NCBI RefSeq assembly: GCF_042665295.1
Contig: NZ_JBHTCO010000015.1
Coordinates: forward strand, 1 to 64,000
Length of the DNA: 64,000 nucleotides
Reading direction: 5' to 3'
Source of the DNA: Scopulibacillus_A cellulosilyticus
Lineage (GTDB): Bacteria; Bacillota; Bacilli; Bacillales; Sporolactobacillaceae
This document shows, piece by piece, positions 16,699-23,936 of the stretch. The notes below the pieces were generated by a model that was not told where the DNA came from, searched no databases, and saw only the letters and a program-made list of their open reading frames with translations. How positions within the stretch are numbered: position 1 is the first letter of the stretch; each line of letters begins with the position of its first letter. Position numbers and translations under genes: made by a program.

Positions 16699-18746
16699 TA
16701 AATCTCTTGTCTGTCCCAATGACGGTGAGCAGAAATTGCATCAAGAAAACTCTCTTTAAATCCCTTTATATCCTTTTCAATGACTACACCCGGACTGTTC
16801 TTTATTCCCTCAGCTTTCAGCCACTTTTCTCCTTCGTGTGTAGCACCGATTGGCTTAAAGTGATGATATGCTTCATGAATGAAGCAAGATGCATATTGAC
16901 GGAATTTTTTACTTACGCCGCTCCCTCCGACAACATAAAGGGCGTCGAATAAGACAGATTCTCCCGTTAAGAATGTATGATTGACATCAAATTCCCCGTC
17001 ATCAGATCCTTTTATTTTACCAAGCTGTTCACTAATTATTTCAGTATAAACTCCCTTTGCTTGTAAAGATTTTAGGATGTCTGTTACATCAGCGGTGTTA
17101 AATCCATTTCCTATAATAACACCGACTTTAAGTGTTTCCGGCCTTTTGACTGTATGATCTTGGCTAAGCGCCGGTGATGATTTCATTATTTTTGAACCTC
17201 CCTCTTTAGGAGGATTGGCACCAATAGCCTCAGCAAATGCGGTTGCTAGTTCTAAACTAACGTTTGCAAACATATCAACAACTTGCTGGCGAACGGATTG
17301 ATTGTTAACTTTTCCAAGCTCAAAACTAAAGGCATCAATAATATGCTGCTTTTCAGGTTTGCTCATACTATTCCAAAACATTGTCGCTTGGGAGAAATGA
17401 TCTTTAAAACTTTTACTTCGCCTCCGGACTTTACGGCCTTCTACTTTTTCCTGGTAATGTTCATATCCGCCTTCTTCAACACTTGCCGGAGATGGGGAGT
17501 TTTGGGCAAGTGAATTATTTTGATAACTTGTTTGTCCTATATTAATAGTTTGACGGCCGTATCCATCACGTTGATTGTTATGAAAAGGACAGACTGGTCT
17601 GTTAATCGGCAGTTCATGGAAATTTGGACCGCCGAGACGTATTAACTGTGTATCAGTATAAGAAAAGAGACGGCCTTGCAGCAATGGATCGTTTGTAAAG
17701 TCAATACCCGGAACGACGTGGCCTGGGTGAAAAGCAACCTGCTCCGTTTCCGCAAACACATTGTCAACATTACGGTTTAATGTCATCTTCCCAATAATTT
17801 TTACCGGTACATCTTCTTCAGGCCATAATTTTGTCGGATCAAGAATATCAAAATCAAATTTAAATTCATCTTCCTCATCTATGATTTGGACACCCAGTTC
17901 ATACTCCGGGTAATCGCCGCTTTCAATAGATTCCCATAAATCCTGGCGGTGAAAATCCGGATTCTTTCCTGATATCTTTTGTGCTTCATCCCATACCAGT
18001 GAATGCACCCCAAGCACAGGTTTCCAGTGAAATTTCACAAAGTATGCTTTCCCTTCTTCGTTAACAAAACGGAAAGTATGAACACCAAATCCCTCCATCA
18101 TCCGGAAACTGCGCGGAATGGCCCGATCCGACATTGCCCACATCACCATATGAGCCGACTCTTGATTATTGGCTACAAAATCCCAGAAGGTATCATGGGC
18201 ACTTGCTGCTTGCGGCATCTCGTTATGAGGCTCCGGTTTGACAGCATGTACAAAGTCAGGGAACTTCATGGCATCTTGAATGAAAAAGACCGGCATATTA
18301 TTACCAACTAAATCATAGTTTCCTTCCTCGGTATAAAATTTCGTAGCAAAACCGCGGGCATCCCTGACTGTCTCAGCCGATCCCTTAGACCCGGCAACAG
18401 TTGAAAAGCGTACAAAGACAGGCGTTTTAACAGAAGGATCTTGCAAAAATTTTGCCTTCGTATATTTTTTCATTGATTCATATAACTTAAATTCTCCATG
18501 AGCCGCAAAGCCGCGGGCATGGACGATACGCTCCGGAATTCTTTCATGATCAAAATGAGTCATTTTTTCACGAAAATGAAAGTCTTCCATTAAAGTTGGG
18601 CCCCGTTCACCAGCTTTTAATGAAAACTCATCCTCTGCAATTTTCACACCTTGATTAGTAGTCAATTTTTTTCTTTTATCATCAGCTCTAAATTGCTCCA
18701 GTTGGGCCATTTTGCTATTTTCATTGACTTTATGTTCCTCTTTCAT
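16698..18746 (-). CDS. katE: large-subunit catalase (KatE/HPII type)
   Basis: 682 aa, the length of clade-2 catalases. The heme-catalase core covers about 30-480: distal histidine H76 in IVHARG, the distal asparagine in GNNMPVFFIQD, and the proximal heme tyrosine in RLFSYTDTQ. Residues about 525-682 form the extra class I glutamine amidotransferase-like (DJ-1-like) domain of this clade. It converts H2O2 to water and oxygen in the cytoplasm. It closely resembles B. subtilis KatE over the N-terminal 90 residues. Start ATG behind CAAGGAGG. A sigma-B-like promoter upstream fits a general-stress catalase. Confidence 0.95.
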   Translation of the reverse strand: MKEEHKVNENSKMAQLEQFRADDKRKKLTTNQGVKIAEDEFSLKAGERGPTLMEDFHFREKMTHFDHERIPERIVHARGFAAHGEFKLYESMKKYTKAKFLQDPSVKTPVFVRFSTVAGSKGSAETVRDARGFATKFYTEEGNYDLVGNNMPVFFIQDAMKFPDFVHAVKPEPHNEMPQAASAHDTFWDFVANNQESAHMVMWAMSDRAIPRSFRMMEGFGVHTFRFVNEEGKAYFVKFHWKPVLGVHSLVWDEAQKISGKNPDFHRQDLWESIESGDYPEYELGVQIIDEEDEFKFDFDILDPTKLWPEEDVPVKIIGKMTLNRNVDNVFAETEQVAFHPGHVVPGIDFTNDPLLQGRLFSYTDTQLIRLGGPNFHELPINRPVCPFHNNQRDGYGRQTINIGQTSYQNNSLAQNSPSPASVEEGGYEHYQEKVEGRKVRRRSKSFKDHFSQATMFWNSMSKPEKQHIIDAFSFELGKVNNQSVRQQVVDMFANVSLELATAFAEAIGANPPKEGGSKIMKSSPALSQDHTVKRPETLKVGVIIGNGFNTADVTDILKSLQAKGVYTEIISEQLGKIKGSDDGEFDVNHTFLTGESVLFDALYVVGGSGVSKKFRQYASCFIHEAYHHFKPIGATHEGEKWLKAEGIKNSPGVVIEKDIKGFKESFLDAISAHRHWDRQEI

Positions 18747-18787
18747 ATGAATTTCCTCCTTGTATTATAGCCTCCTACTATATACTG

Positions 18788-18813
18788 CTTCCCTTATAAT
18801 ATTTAAATCAAAC
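18788..18813 (-). promoter_or_regulatory. sigma-B promoter of katE
   Basis: Leftward GTTTGA (18808-18813), 14-base spacer, GGGAAG (18788-18793), against the sigma-B consensus GTTTAA-N12-15-GGGWAW. It sits about 40 bases before the katE start. B. subtilis katE is known to be sigma-B dependent. Confidence 0.6.
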
Positions 18814-18880
18814 TGAATTTTTCATGATTTAAAATAACCCCTTTCAAAGATCTAATCTCAAATTTTACAATTTAAAAAAA

Positions 18881-18910
18881 GAAAGGGCGTGAATTAATTC
18901 ACGCCCTTTC
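18881..18910 (-). terminator. terminator overlapping the end of the immunity gene
   Basis: A perfect 30-base palindrome (arms GAAAGGGCGTGAATT) followed leftward by seven Ts. Its 5' arm encodes the last codons and the stop of the 90-aa gene, so coding and termination signals overlap. Confidence 0.9.
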
Positions 18911-19171
18911 CTTTTGCAGTTTCTTTACAATATGTTTTAACCAGTTTGTCGTTTTCTCATCAGAAAATTGCCTATATCCGTGTTCTTGAATCATCTCTCT
19001 CGCTGCCGCCAAGTCACCATGATTCAAGATTTCTTGACATTCAGCAAGCAGTGACCTTTGAACTTCCGGATTTTCATTTTTCTTAAATTGGCCGATGACG
19101 TCCCATACTTCTTCCGTCTCTATACTTTGTGTACAATACGCTTCCAAAAAATATTGAAATTCAGGATACAT
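18899..19171 (-). CDS. probable CDI-type immunity protein (CdiI-like)
   Basis: 90-aa acidic, all-helical-looking cytosolic protein without a signal peptide. The pattern MYPEFQYFLEAY near the start, the central repeat of hydrophobic/acidic helices and the C-terminal TTNWLKHIVKKLQ resemble the small CdiI immunity proteins of contact-dependent inhibition loci. This is recognition by pattern and moderately sure. Its ATG directly follows the TAG of the upstream RNase A-like toxin gene (TAGATG), and its ribosome binding site AAAGGGAGGG lies in the toxin's last codons, so the two are translationally coupled. Partnering a toxin supports the immunity role. The terminator stem is built into its 3' end. 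Confidence 0.65.
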   Translation of the reverse strand: MYPEFQYFLEAYCTQSIETEEVWDVIGQFKKNENPEVQRSLLAECQEILNHGDLAAAREMIQEHGYRQFSDEKTTNWLKHIVKKLQKERA

Positions 19172-19675
19172 CTAACTCCCTCCCTTTACAATTGGATAAG
19201 AAGTTATAATTTTGTACTTTAGCTTACTGGAAGGATCCTTTTGCAAGACTGTTAATGTATCATGCAAATGGTCATGGACACGCATGTCTGACCGGAGTAC
19301 CGATTTCCCTGCCGCAAAAGAATGATGGGTTTTTAACACAAGACGATTACGGTGCGATTTGTAAAGCCAATGATTGATTTCTCTATCATGAACTCTCAGG
19401 GTATCTTGAACAGCTTTGGTCGCTGTTTCTTTGTTATAGTATGTACTGGCAGCTGTAATATGGCGATCCCTGTGAAGCCGATCTTCCAGTTCATTGTCTG
19501 ACTTGCCTGCATGCCTTTCCAAAGTATGTCCATTCTTTCCTTCCATCTCATCAAGAATATTGTTACTTACATGCTGAGTCTTACTATTTTCACTATGTTT
19601 TACAACAGTTGGGTTACATCCGCTTATTATTACAACAGTAAGCAAAGCAACCCAAAGCAAACGAATCCACTTCAT
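19172..19675 (-). CDS. lipoprotein with RNase A-like (CdiA-CT type) toxin domain
   Basis: 167 aa from the ATG at 19675 (GAGGTGACAGTA before it). A hydrophobic N-terminus ends in lipobox IISGC (C20), then a 30-residue polar linker, then residues about 50-165 matching the bacterial CdiA-CT RNase A domain (LERHAGKSDNELEDRL opening, KLKYKIITSYPI ending). Residues proposed as the active site in the Yersinia CDI RNase A toxin have counterparts with the same spacing here: H55 and R66 (11 apart), T158 and Y160 (2 apart). The fold degrades RNA. Here it is small and membrane-anchored, not carried on a large CdiA or a WXG/LXG carrier. The coupled downstream gene is probably its immunity protein. It has its own sigma-A promoter. 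Confidence 0.75.
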   Translation of the reverse strand: MKWIRLLWVALLTVVIISGCNPTVVKHSENSKTQHVSNNILDEMEGKNGHTLERHAGKSDNELEDRLHRDRHITAASTYYNKETATKAVQDTLRVHDREINHWLYKSHRNRLVLKTHHSFAAGKSVLRSDMRVHDHLHDTLTVLQKDPSSKLKYKIITSYPIVKGGS

Positions 19676-19693
19676 TACTGTCACCTCGTGAAA

Positions 19694-19722
19694 AGTATAC
19701 AAGAAAAACGAATTCTTAACAA
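19694..19722 (-). promoter_or_regulatory. promoter of the toxin-immunity pair
   Basis: Leftward -35 TTGTTA (19717-19722), 17-base spacer, -10 TATACT (19694-19699), about 20 bases before the toxin ATG. Confidence 0.65.
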
Positions 19723-19748
19723 AGAAATGATTCAGGATTGAAGAAAGG

Positions 19749-19872
19749 CAGAACCGATTCCCCAAAAGTTAAGGGAAATCGGTTTCTTCATTAAATAATT
19801 AACGCTTCGATATTCAACTTGTTGATGTCAAAGTCAGCGTAATCGCCGATACAAAACTTATTTGTTACATCT
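19749..19872. repeat. 124-bp direct repeat A (gene tail plus terminator)
   Basis: Nearly identical, without gaps, to 23392-23515. Read leftward it encodes the tail NKFCIGDYADFDINKLNIEAL-II-stop of an unrecognised protein, followed by a terminator hairpin at 19751-19786 (GAAACCGATTTCCC arm). The pair brackets the MoxR operon. Confidence 0.8.
19751..19786 (-). terminator. terminator hairpin inside repeat A
   Basis: GAAACCGATTTCCC / GGGGAATCGGTTC stem following the remnant gene tail. The matching hairpin in repeat B is at 23394-23429. Confidence 0.6.
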
Positions 19873-19997
19873 GTTGGAAGTCCTAATCCTATATCTGGAA
19901 GATTGTGTATTAAAAAACGAATTTTACAAAGGATTTTCTTTTTTCTGTGACGAAACCAATAAATTATGGATGTTCTTTTGATATGGGGGTCAAAGAG

Positions 19998-20942
19998 ATG
20001 ATAGAAAGTCTGGAACGATTGCAAAATAATGTTCGTCAAGTTTTGGTGGGTAAAGAAGAAACAGTTGAAATGTTAATGATTGCCCTTATTTGCAACGGGC
20101 ATGTCTTATTGGAGGATGTACCGGGTACGGGAAAAACAATGCTCGCCAAGACACTGGCACAATCAATTAACGGCGTATTCAAAAGGATTCAGTTAACGCC
20201 GGATATTCTTCCGACGGATATTATCGGCATTCAATTTTTTAATCCGAAAACACAAGAATTTGAAATCAAGCCGGGTCCGGTTTTGACAAATATTTTATTA
20301 ACGGATGAGGTTAACCGGGCAACACCTAGAACACAGTCAAGTTTGCTTGAAGTCATGGAGGAAAAGCAAATGACGATTGAGGGGGAAACGATTCCGCTGC
20401 CCAAGCCATTTATGGTTATCGCGACGCAAAATCCAATCGAATCACAAGGGACTTTTCCATTGCCTGAAGCGCAAATGGATCGTTTTTTTATTCAAATACA
20501 ATCGGGTTATCCAACCTCGGATCAAGAAAAACAGATGATGAGAATTCATCGAACCGAAGAACCGTTAACTCTCGTAAAACCGGTGTTCGAACTACAAGAT
20601 ATCATAACCTTGCAGGAACAGGTAAGGCATATTCATATTGAAGATGTGGTTGAAGACTATTTGCTTGCTATTGTTCAAGCGACAAGAGAAGAAGAATTTG
20701 TGGAAACGGGTGTCAGTCCAAGAGGAACACTGGCACTGATGAAAGCAGCCCAAGGAAGAGCCTTTGCCCGGGGAAGGGAATTTGTCACACCTGAAGATAT
20801 TAAAAAAATGGTACCTTATGTCCTGACACACCGGTTAGTATTAACGATGGAAGGTGAGATGAGAACAACAAAACGTCAAATCATTGAGAACATATTAACT
20901 AGAATCGAAGTACCGCTGGAAGATAGAGCTTTAAAAAAATGA
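19998..20942 (+). CDS. MoxR-family AAA+ ATPase
   Basis: 314 aa from the ATG at 19998 (MIESLERLQNNVRQVLVGKE, GGGGG 8 bases upstream). The frame can be extended upstream to 19947, but without a good site. Walker A is EDVPGTGKT; Walker B is LLTDEVNRATPRTQSSLLEVMEE; the sensor stretch ATQNPIESQGTFPLPEAQMDRF is intact. MoxR ATPases act as chaperones, often working with DUF58/VWA proteins to mature enzymes or handle membrane processes. The stop overlaps the next gene's ATG (ATGA), so it is the first gene of a tight three-gene operon. Confidence 0.9.
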   Translation: MIESLERLQNNVRQVLVGKEETVEMLMIALICNGHVLLEDVPGTGKTMLAKTLAQSINGVFKRIQLTPDILPTDIIGIQFFNPKTQEFEIKPGPVLTNILLTDEVNRATPRTQSSLLEVMEEKQMTIEGETIPLPKPFMVIATQNPIESQGTFPLPEAQMDRFFIQIQSGYPTSDQEKQMMRIHRTEEPLTLVKPVFELQDIITLQEQVRHIHIEDVVEDYLLAIVQATREEEFVETGVSPRGTLALMKAAQGRAFARGREFVTPEDIKKMVPYVLTHRLVLTMEGEMRTTKRQIIENILTRIEVPLEDRALKK

Positions 20943-22138
20943 CTTGGCATCGATACATACAATATCCCAAGATGATAACTTTCATGTACTTTGTTGGTTT
21001 CGGAGCAATGATTTGTGCTATTCTGCTCCAATATACGAGCCTTTTTTTTGCGGGGAGTTGTCTGGTTATTTTGGGTGTCGTTCCGAGGATGTACCTTAAA
21101 TATATCATTAACAAACTGCTTTTTGTAAATGATAGACAGAAGATTAGACTCATGCAAGGTGATCATGGTCAGCTTCATTTCACTTTTGTCAATGGGGCAA
21201 GACTGCCTCTGTTTTATGCTAAATGCCGGATTGCCTTGGACGGTGCAGTCGAAATAGGAGAAGAAGATGCGGAGAATGGCACAAAATTCACAGCGGATTT
21301 TTCTTTGGGTCCATTGGAAAAGATCACTATGACCATGCCTATGATAGCGAAAAAACGAGGGATTGCTAAGATAAGGACCTTGGAAGTCACCATAAAAGAT
21401 CCTTTTAATCTTATATCTGCCAACCTATTTTTCAACCAATTGGTGAAAAAAGAGGTCATTGTCCACCCAAGACCGCTTGCTATTAGGGGATTAACCAACA
21501 TGATGCTGGCAGTCGAAGGAAAGCTGCCTATGGCTGGCTCCATTTATAATGATCATACAGCACTAATGGGAACGAGAAATTATTCTTTCAACGACCCGTT
21601 TCGGTATATCCATTGGAAAGCCAGTGCCAGGACAGGACAATTACAAACGAAGCTGTTTGAAAAAGTGATTGGCATGACATGGACAATCATTCTGCTCATT
21701 GAACCGAACTACAATTATATGGCTAAAGAGGACTTAGAACGACAGCTGTCAATAGCTGCTTTTATGATCCAATTCGCTGAGAATCGGGGAATGACTTATA
21801 ATGTGTTCGTGAATATCAAAATAAAAGGGTCCGGTGAGACGGTGTCAATCCCTGTAGACTCCGGTATTCAACAGCTTATCAAAGCCTGGGATTTGCTTGC
21901 TTTTATCAATCTGGGTCAAATCCGGACGAAGGTCAATTTAGCGATGAATGAAATCGATAAAGCTATGATCGATAAAAGGGTCATTATGATGTTTTATATG
22001 GGAAATGATCATGATAAAAATCACCTCTTTTATAGAAAATGGTCGAAAAGGGGTCATGTCATTTATAAGGTTAATAGTATTGAGGGTTCTCCGGTGCTAG
22101 CCCCGCTTTATGGAAGGGGAGAGGCAGTTGCGAAATAA
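20939..22138 (+). CDS. DUF58 protein
   Basis: 399 aa. Two N-terminal membrane helices (about 12-55), a beta-rich middle, then the DUF58 signature RNYSFNDPFRYIHWKASART at about 213-232. A VWA-like C-terminal part follows. DUF58 proteins are near-constant partners of MoxR ATPases. The start overlaps the moxR stop by 4 bases. It probably forms the membrane-linked substrate-binding component of the MoxR system (family knowledge); the specific client is unknown. Confidence 0.85.
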   Translation: MTWHRYIQYPKMITFMYFVGFGAMICAILLQYTSLFFAGSCLVILGVVPRMYLKYIINKLLFVNDRQKIRLMQGDHGQLHFTFVNGARLPLFYAKCRIALDGAVEIGEEDAENGTKFTADFSLGPLEKITMTMPMIAKKRGIAKIRTLEVTIKDPFNLISANLFFNQLVKKEVIVHPRPLAIRGLTNMMLAVEGKLPMAGSIYNDHTALMGTRNYSFNDPFRYIHWKASARTGQLQTKLFEKVIGMTWTIILLIEPNYNYMAKEDLERQLSIAAFMIQFAENRGMTYNVFVNIKIKGSGETVSIPVDSGIQQLIKAWDLLAFINLGQIRTKVNLAMNEIDKAMIDKRVIMMFYMGNDHDKNHLFYRKWSKRGHVIYKVNSIEGSPVLAPLYGRGEAVAK

Positions 22139-23363
22139 TCAATCTGTCTTTTTGTGGGCGGCTGTTATTTTTGAGTGGATTTTTATTTATACGTTGTTTG
22201 TGCCATTTTATAGCGGACATTGGCAGCTGTTTTTACCATTACTAATACTTGCGGTTATTTATGCCATATTATTTACTTTGGTACGAAAGAAATTTCCAAG
22301 CGTTTCAATGGCTGTCTATTTTGGAATAGCCTTAGTACCTATGATCGTGGGATACGTGATTTTTGATTTTCACCTTTTGCTTACTTTAATTATCGGCGTT
22401 CTTTTTTACTTTCGATCGATTCGATTATTTGCAGAGAAAACATCAGCATCTATTTGGCAACTGTTCTTTGGCTATACGGTCTTAGCCATTTTCTATTATT
22501 TATTTATTCACTTTCTCGTTCAAGGCGCTTTTCATCACAGATTCGTCTTTATCATTCTTTTAGCCTTTCAATTTTTAACAACGACTTTGATAATTGCATG
22601 CCAAAACCAAATGAGCGGTATGTCTAAAGGACTGCCTTTGTTTATGCTAGGTTTCTTCTTTGTAGCGTTGGCAGCTGCGGGTCTCGTGCTCGTTTTAAAA
22701 ACTGTGCTGATTGCCGTCATTCAGTTCCTCGTCAAAGGGATAGCTTTTCTGATTATTGAAGGGACATCTGTCTTGTTTAATTGGTTGGTGACACCGTTTG
22801 TTTCTAAGGAAAAGGAAGAAAGGCTCAAGCAAGTATTACACGTTAGTGACAATCCGATGTTGATCAAACGGTATGTGATAGCCTACCATCCGCCAAGTTA
22901 CCTTTCTTGGATGATTATTGGTGTACTCATCGCTTTGGCTATAATCATTATGCTTTTTCTTAGGAAACGAAAACTGCTTTTGGATAATGGACAGATGAAT
23001 GCACACAGTCATTTGATTGGTGACACCATTAATATAGATGTAAAGAAACGGTCTATAAATAGAAAAAGACGCCACCACCCTCCCAAAGATCCAGTCAGAT
23101 TAGGTATGTATAAGATGCAAAACTTTGCTCGCAAGATTGGGTTAGGGCGCTATTCGCATGAATCACTTGATGAATGGTTAAGTCGGACCGGTCTTTTAAG
23201 ATCATCAGGCAGCGTGAAAGACTTCTATGATAAAACACGATATGGCGGAAAAGAGCTGACTAAAGAGGAATTGGTCGATTATAACGCGACATTAAAACAG
23301 ATGAAAGAGGATTTTAAAAATCAGATAAACATTGAAACGAATCATGTGAATGGGAATAAATAA
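22128..23363 (+). CDS. multi-spanning membrane protein with DUF4129-like C-terminus
   Basis: 411 aa from the TTG at 22128, six bases after GGGGAG; an ATG at 22110 is in frame but lacks a site. About seven hydrophobic segments to residue 290, then a basic cytosolic region ending in SLDEWLSRTGLL...DFYDKTRYGGKELTKEEL, the hallmark of DUF4129 tails. In the usual moxR-DUF58 operons the third gene is a transglutaminase-like membrane protein with this tail. Here the transglutaminase domain is missing and only the membrane part and tail remain. It overlaps the DUF58 gene by 11 bases. Confidence 0.75.
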   Translation: MRNNQSVFLWAAVIFEWIFIYTLFVPFYSGHWQLFLPLLILAVIYAILFTLVRKKFPSVSMAVYFGIALVPMIVGYVIFDFHLLLTLIIGVLFYFRSIRLFAEKTSASIWQLFFGYTVLAIFYYLFIHFLVQGAFHHRFVFIILLAFQFLTTTLIIACQNQMSGMSKGLPLFMLGFFFVALAAAGLVLVLKTVLIAVIQFLVKGIAFLIIEGTSVLFNWLVTPFVSKEKEERLKQVLHVSDNPMLIKRYVIAYHPPSYLSWMIIGVLIALAIIIMLFLRKRKLLLDNGQMNAHSHLIGDTINIDVKKRSINRKRRHHPPKDPVRLGMYKMQNFARKIGLGRYSHESLDEWLSRTGLLRSSGSVKDFYDKTRYGGKELTKEELVDYNATLKQMKEDFKNQINIETNHVNGNK

Positions 23364-23391
23364 TCCTTTGAGGTACCGCTCACCAATTGGA

Positions 23392-23515
23392 CAGAACCGA
23401 TTCCCCAAAAGTTAAGGGAAATCGGTTTCTTCATTAAATAATTAACGCTTCGATATTCAATTTGATAGTGTCAAAGTCAGCGTAACGGCCGATACAAAAC
23501 TTATTTATTACATCT
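23392..23515. repeat. 124-bp direct repeat B
   Basis: Gapless partner of 19749-19872. The leftward tail reads NKFCIGRYADFDTIKLNIEAL-II-stop, with the terminator hairpin at 23394-23429. Differences from repeat A are confined to about nine substitutions, several of them clustered at the tail's KL region. Confidence 0.8.
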
Positions 23516-23668
23516 AAGTCCATTGATTATTATTGCTTTTTACAATCGGTATCCATATTTCGCTCTTAAAAGTCGGTGATGTTATATCTTTATTCTCATT
23601 CCACAGAATTTCAGGACCTTCTATTTGTTCATAATTTGAGGATGGAAACCATTCGGATTGAACTACTT
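23514..23668 (-). pseudogene. C-terminal half of a GyrI-like effector-binding gene
   Basis: Leftward frame QSEWFPSSNYEQIEGPEILW ... KSEIWIPI ... QWT-stop. This is the typical ending of GyrI-like small-molecule-binding domains (SEWFPSxxYExxxGPEIE...KxEIWIPI), found alone or at the C-terminus of AraC regulators. Its front half is on the other side of the TnpB element at 25749-25917, so the element broke the gene. Confidence 0.75.
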
Positions 23669-23936
23669 CCACCTAGCCTAGCTTGAGGTGGGAGATTCCA
23701 GTTAGAGAAACTTGGAACCCCCTCCGTTCAACAAGAGGGTACAACCATACCTATTATCCGACGTATTTCTTCGAATGACCAGTTTGTGTCTTCTTTTTAA
23801 GCAAGCACAAGAAGGTTCACCATCTTCAAATAAGTATAGAGGTTTCATACAGCACTCATTATAATGCACCCAGCTCCTAGAATAGCCATCTGCTCCGGCG
23901 ACTAGAGTAAAAGACTGGTACAATGGTGCTTTGATA
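23669..23936 (-). ncRNA. putative omega RNA / right-end region of the TnpB element
   Basis: About 270 bases between the tnpB stop and the right end. In TnpB elements the guide-scaffold RNA covers the end of tnpB and this region and finishes at the right end; the next bases outside (leftward AAGTAGTTCAATCCG) would be the guide. An open frame of 73 codons here has no family resemblance and is treated as chance. Confidence 0.5.

Noticed and set aside
23702..23923. 73-codon leftward open frame after tnpB
   Set aside because: It falls in the putative omega RNA/right-end region; no start signal or family match.
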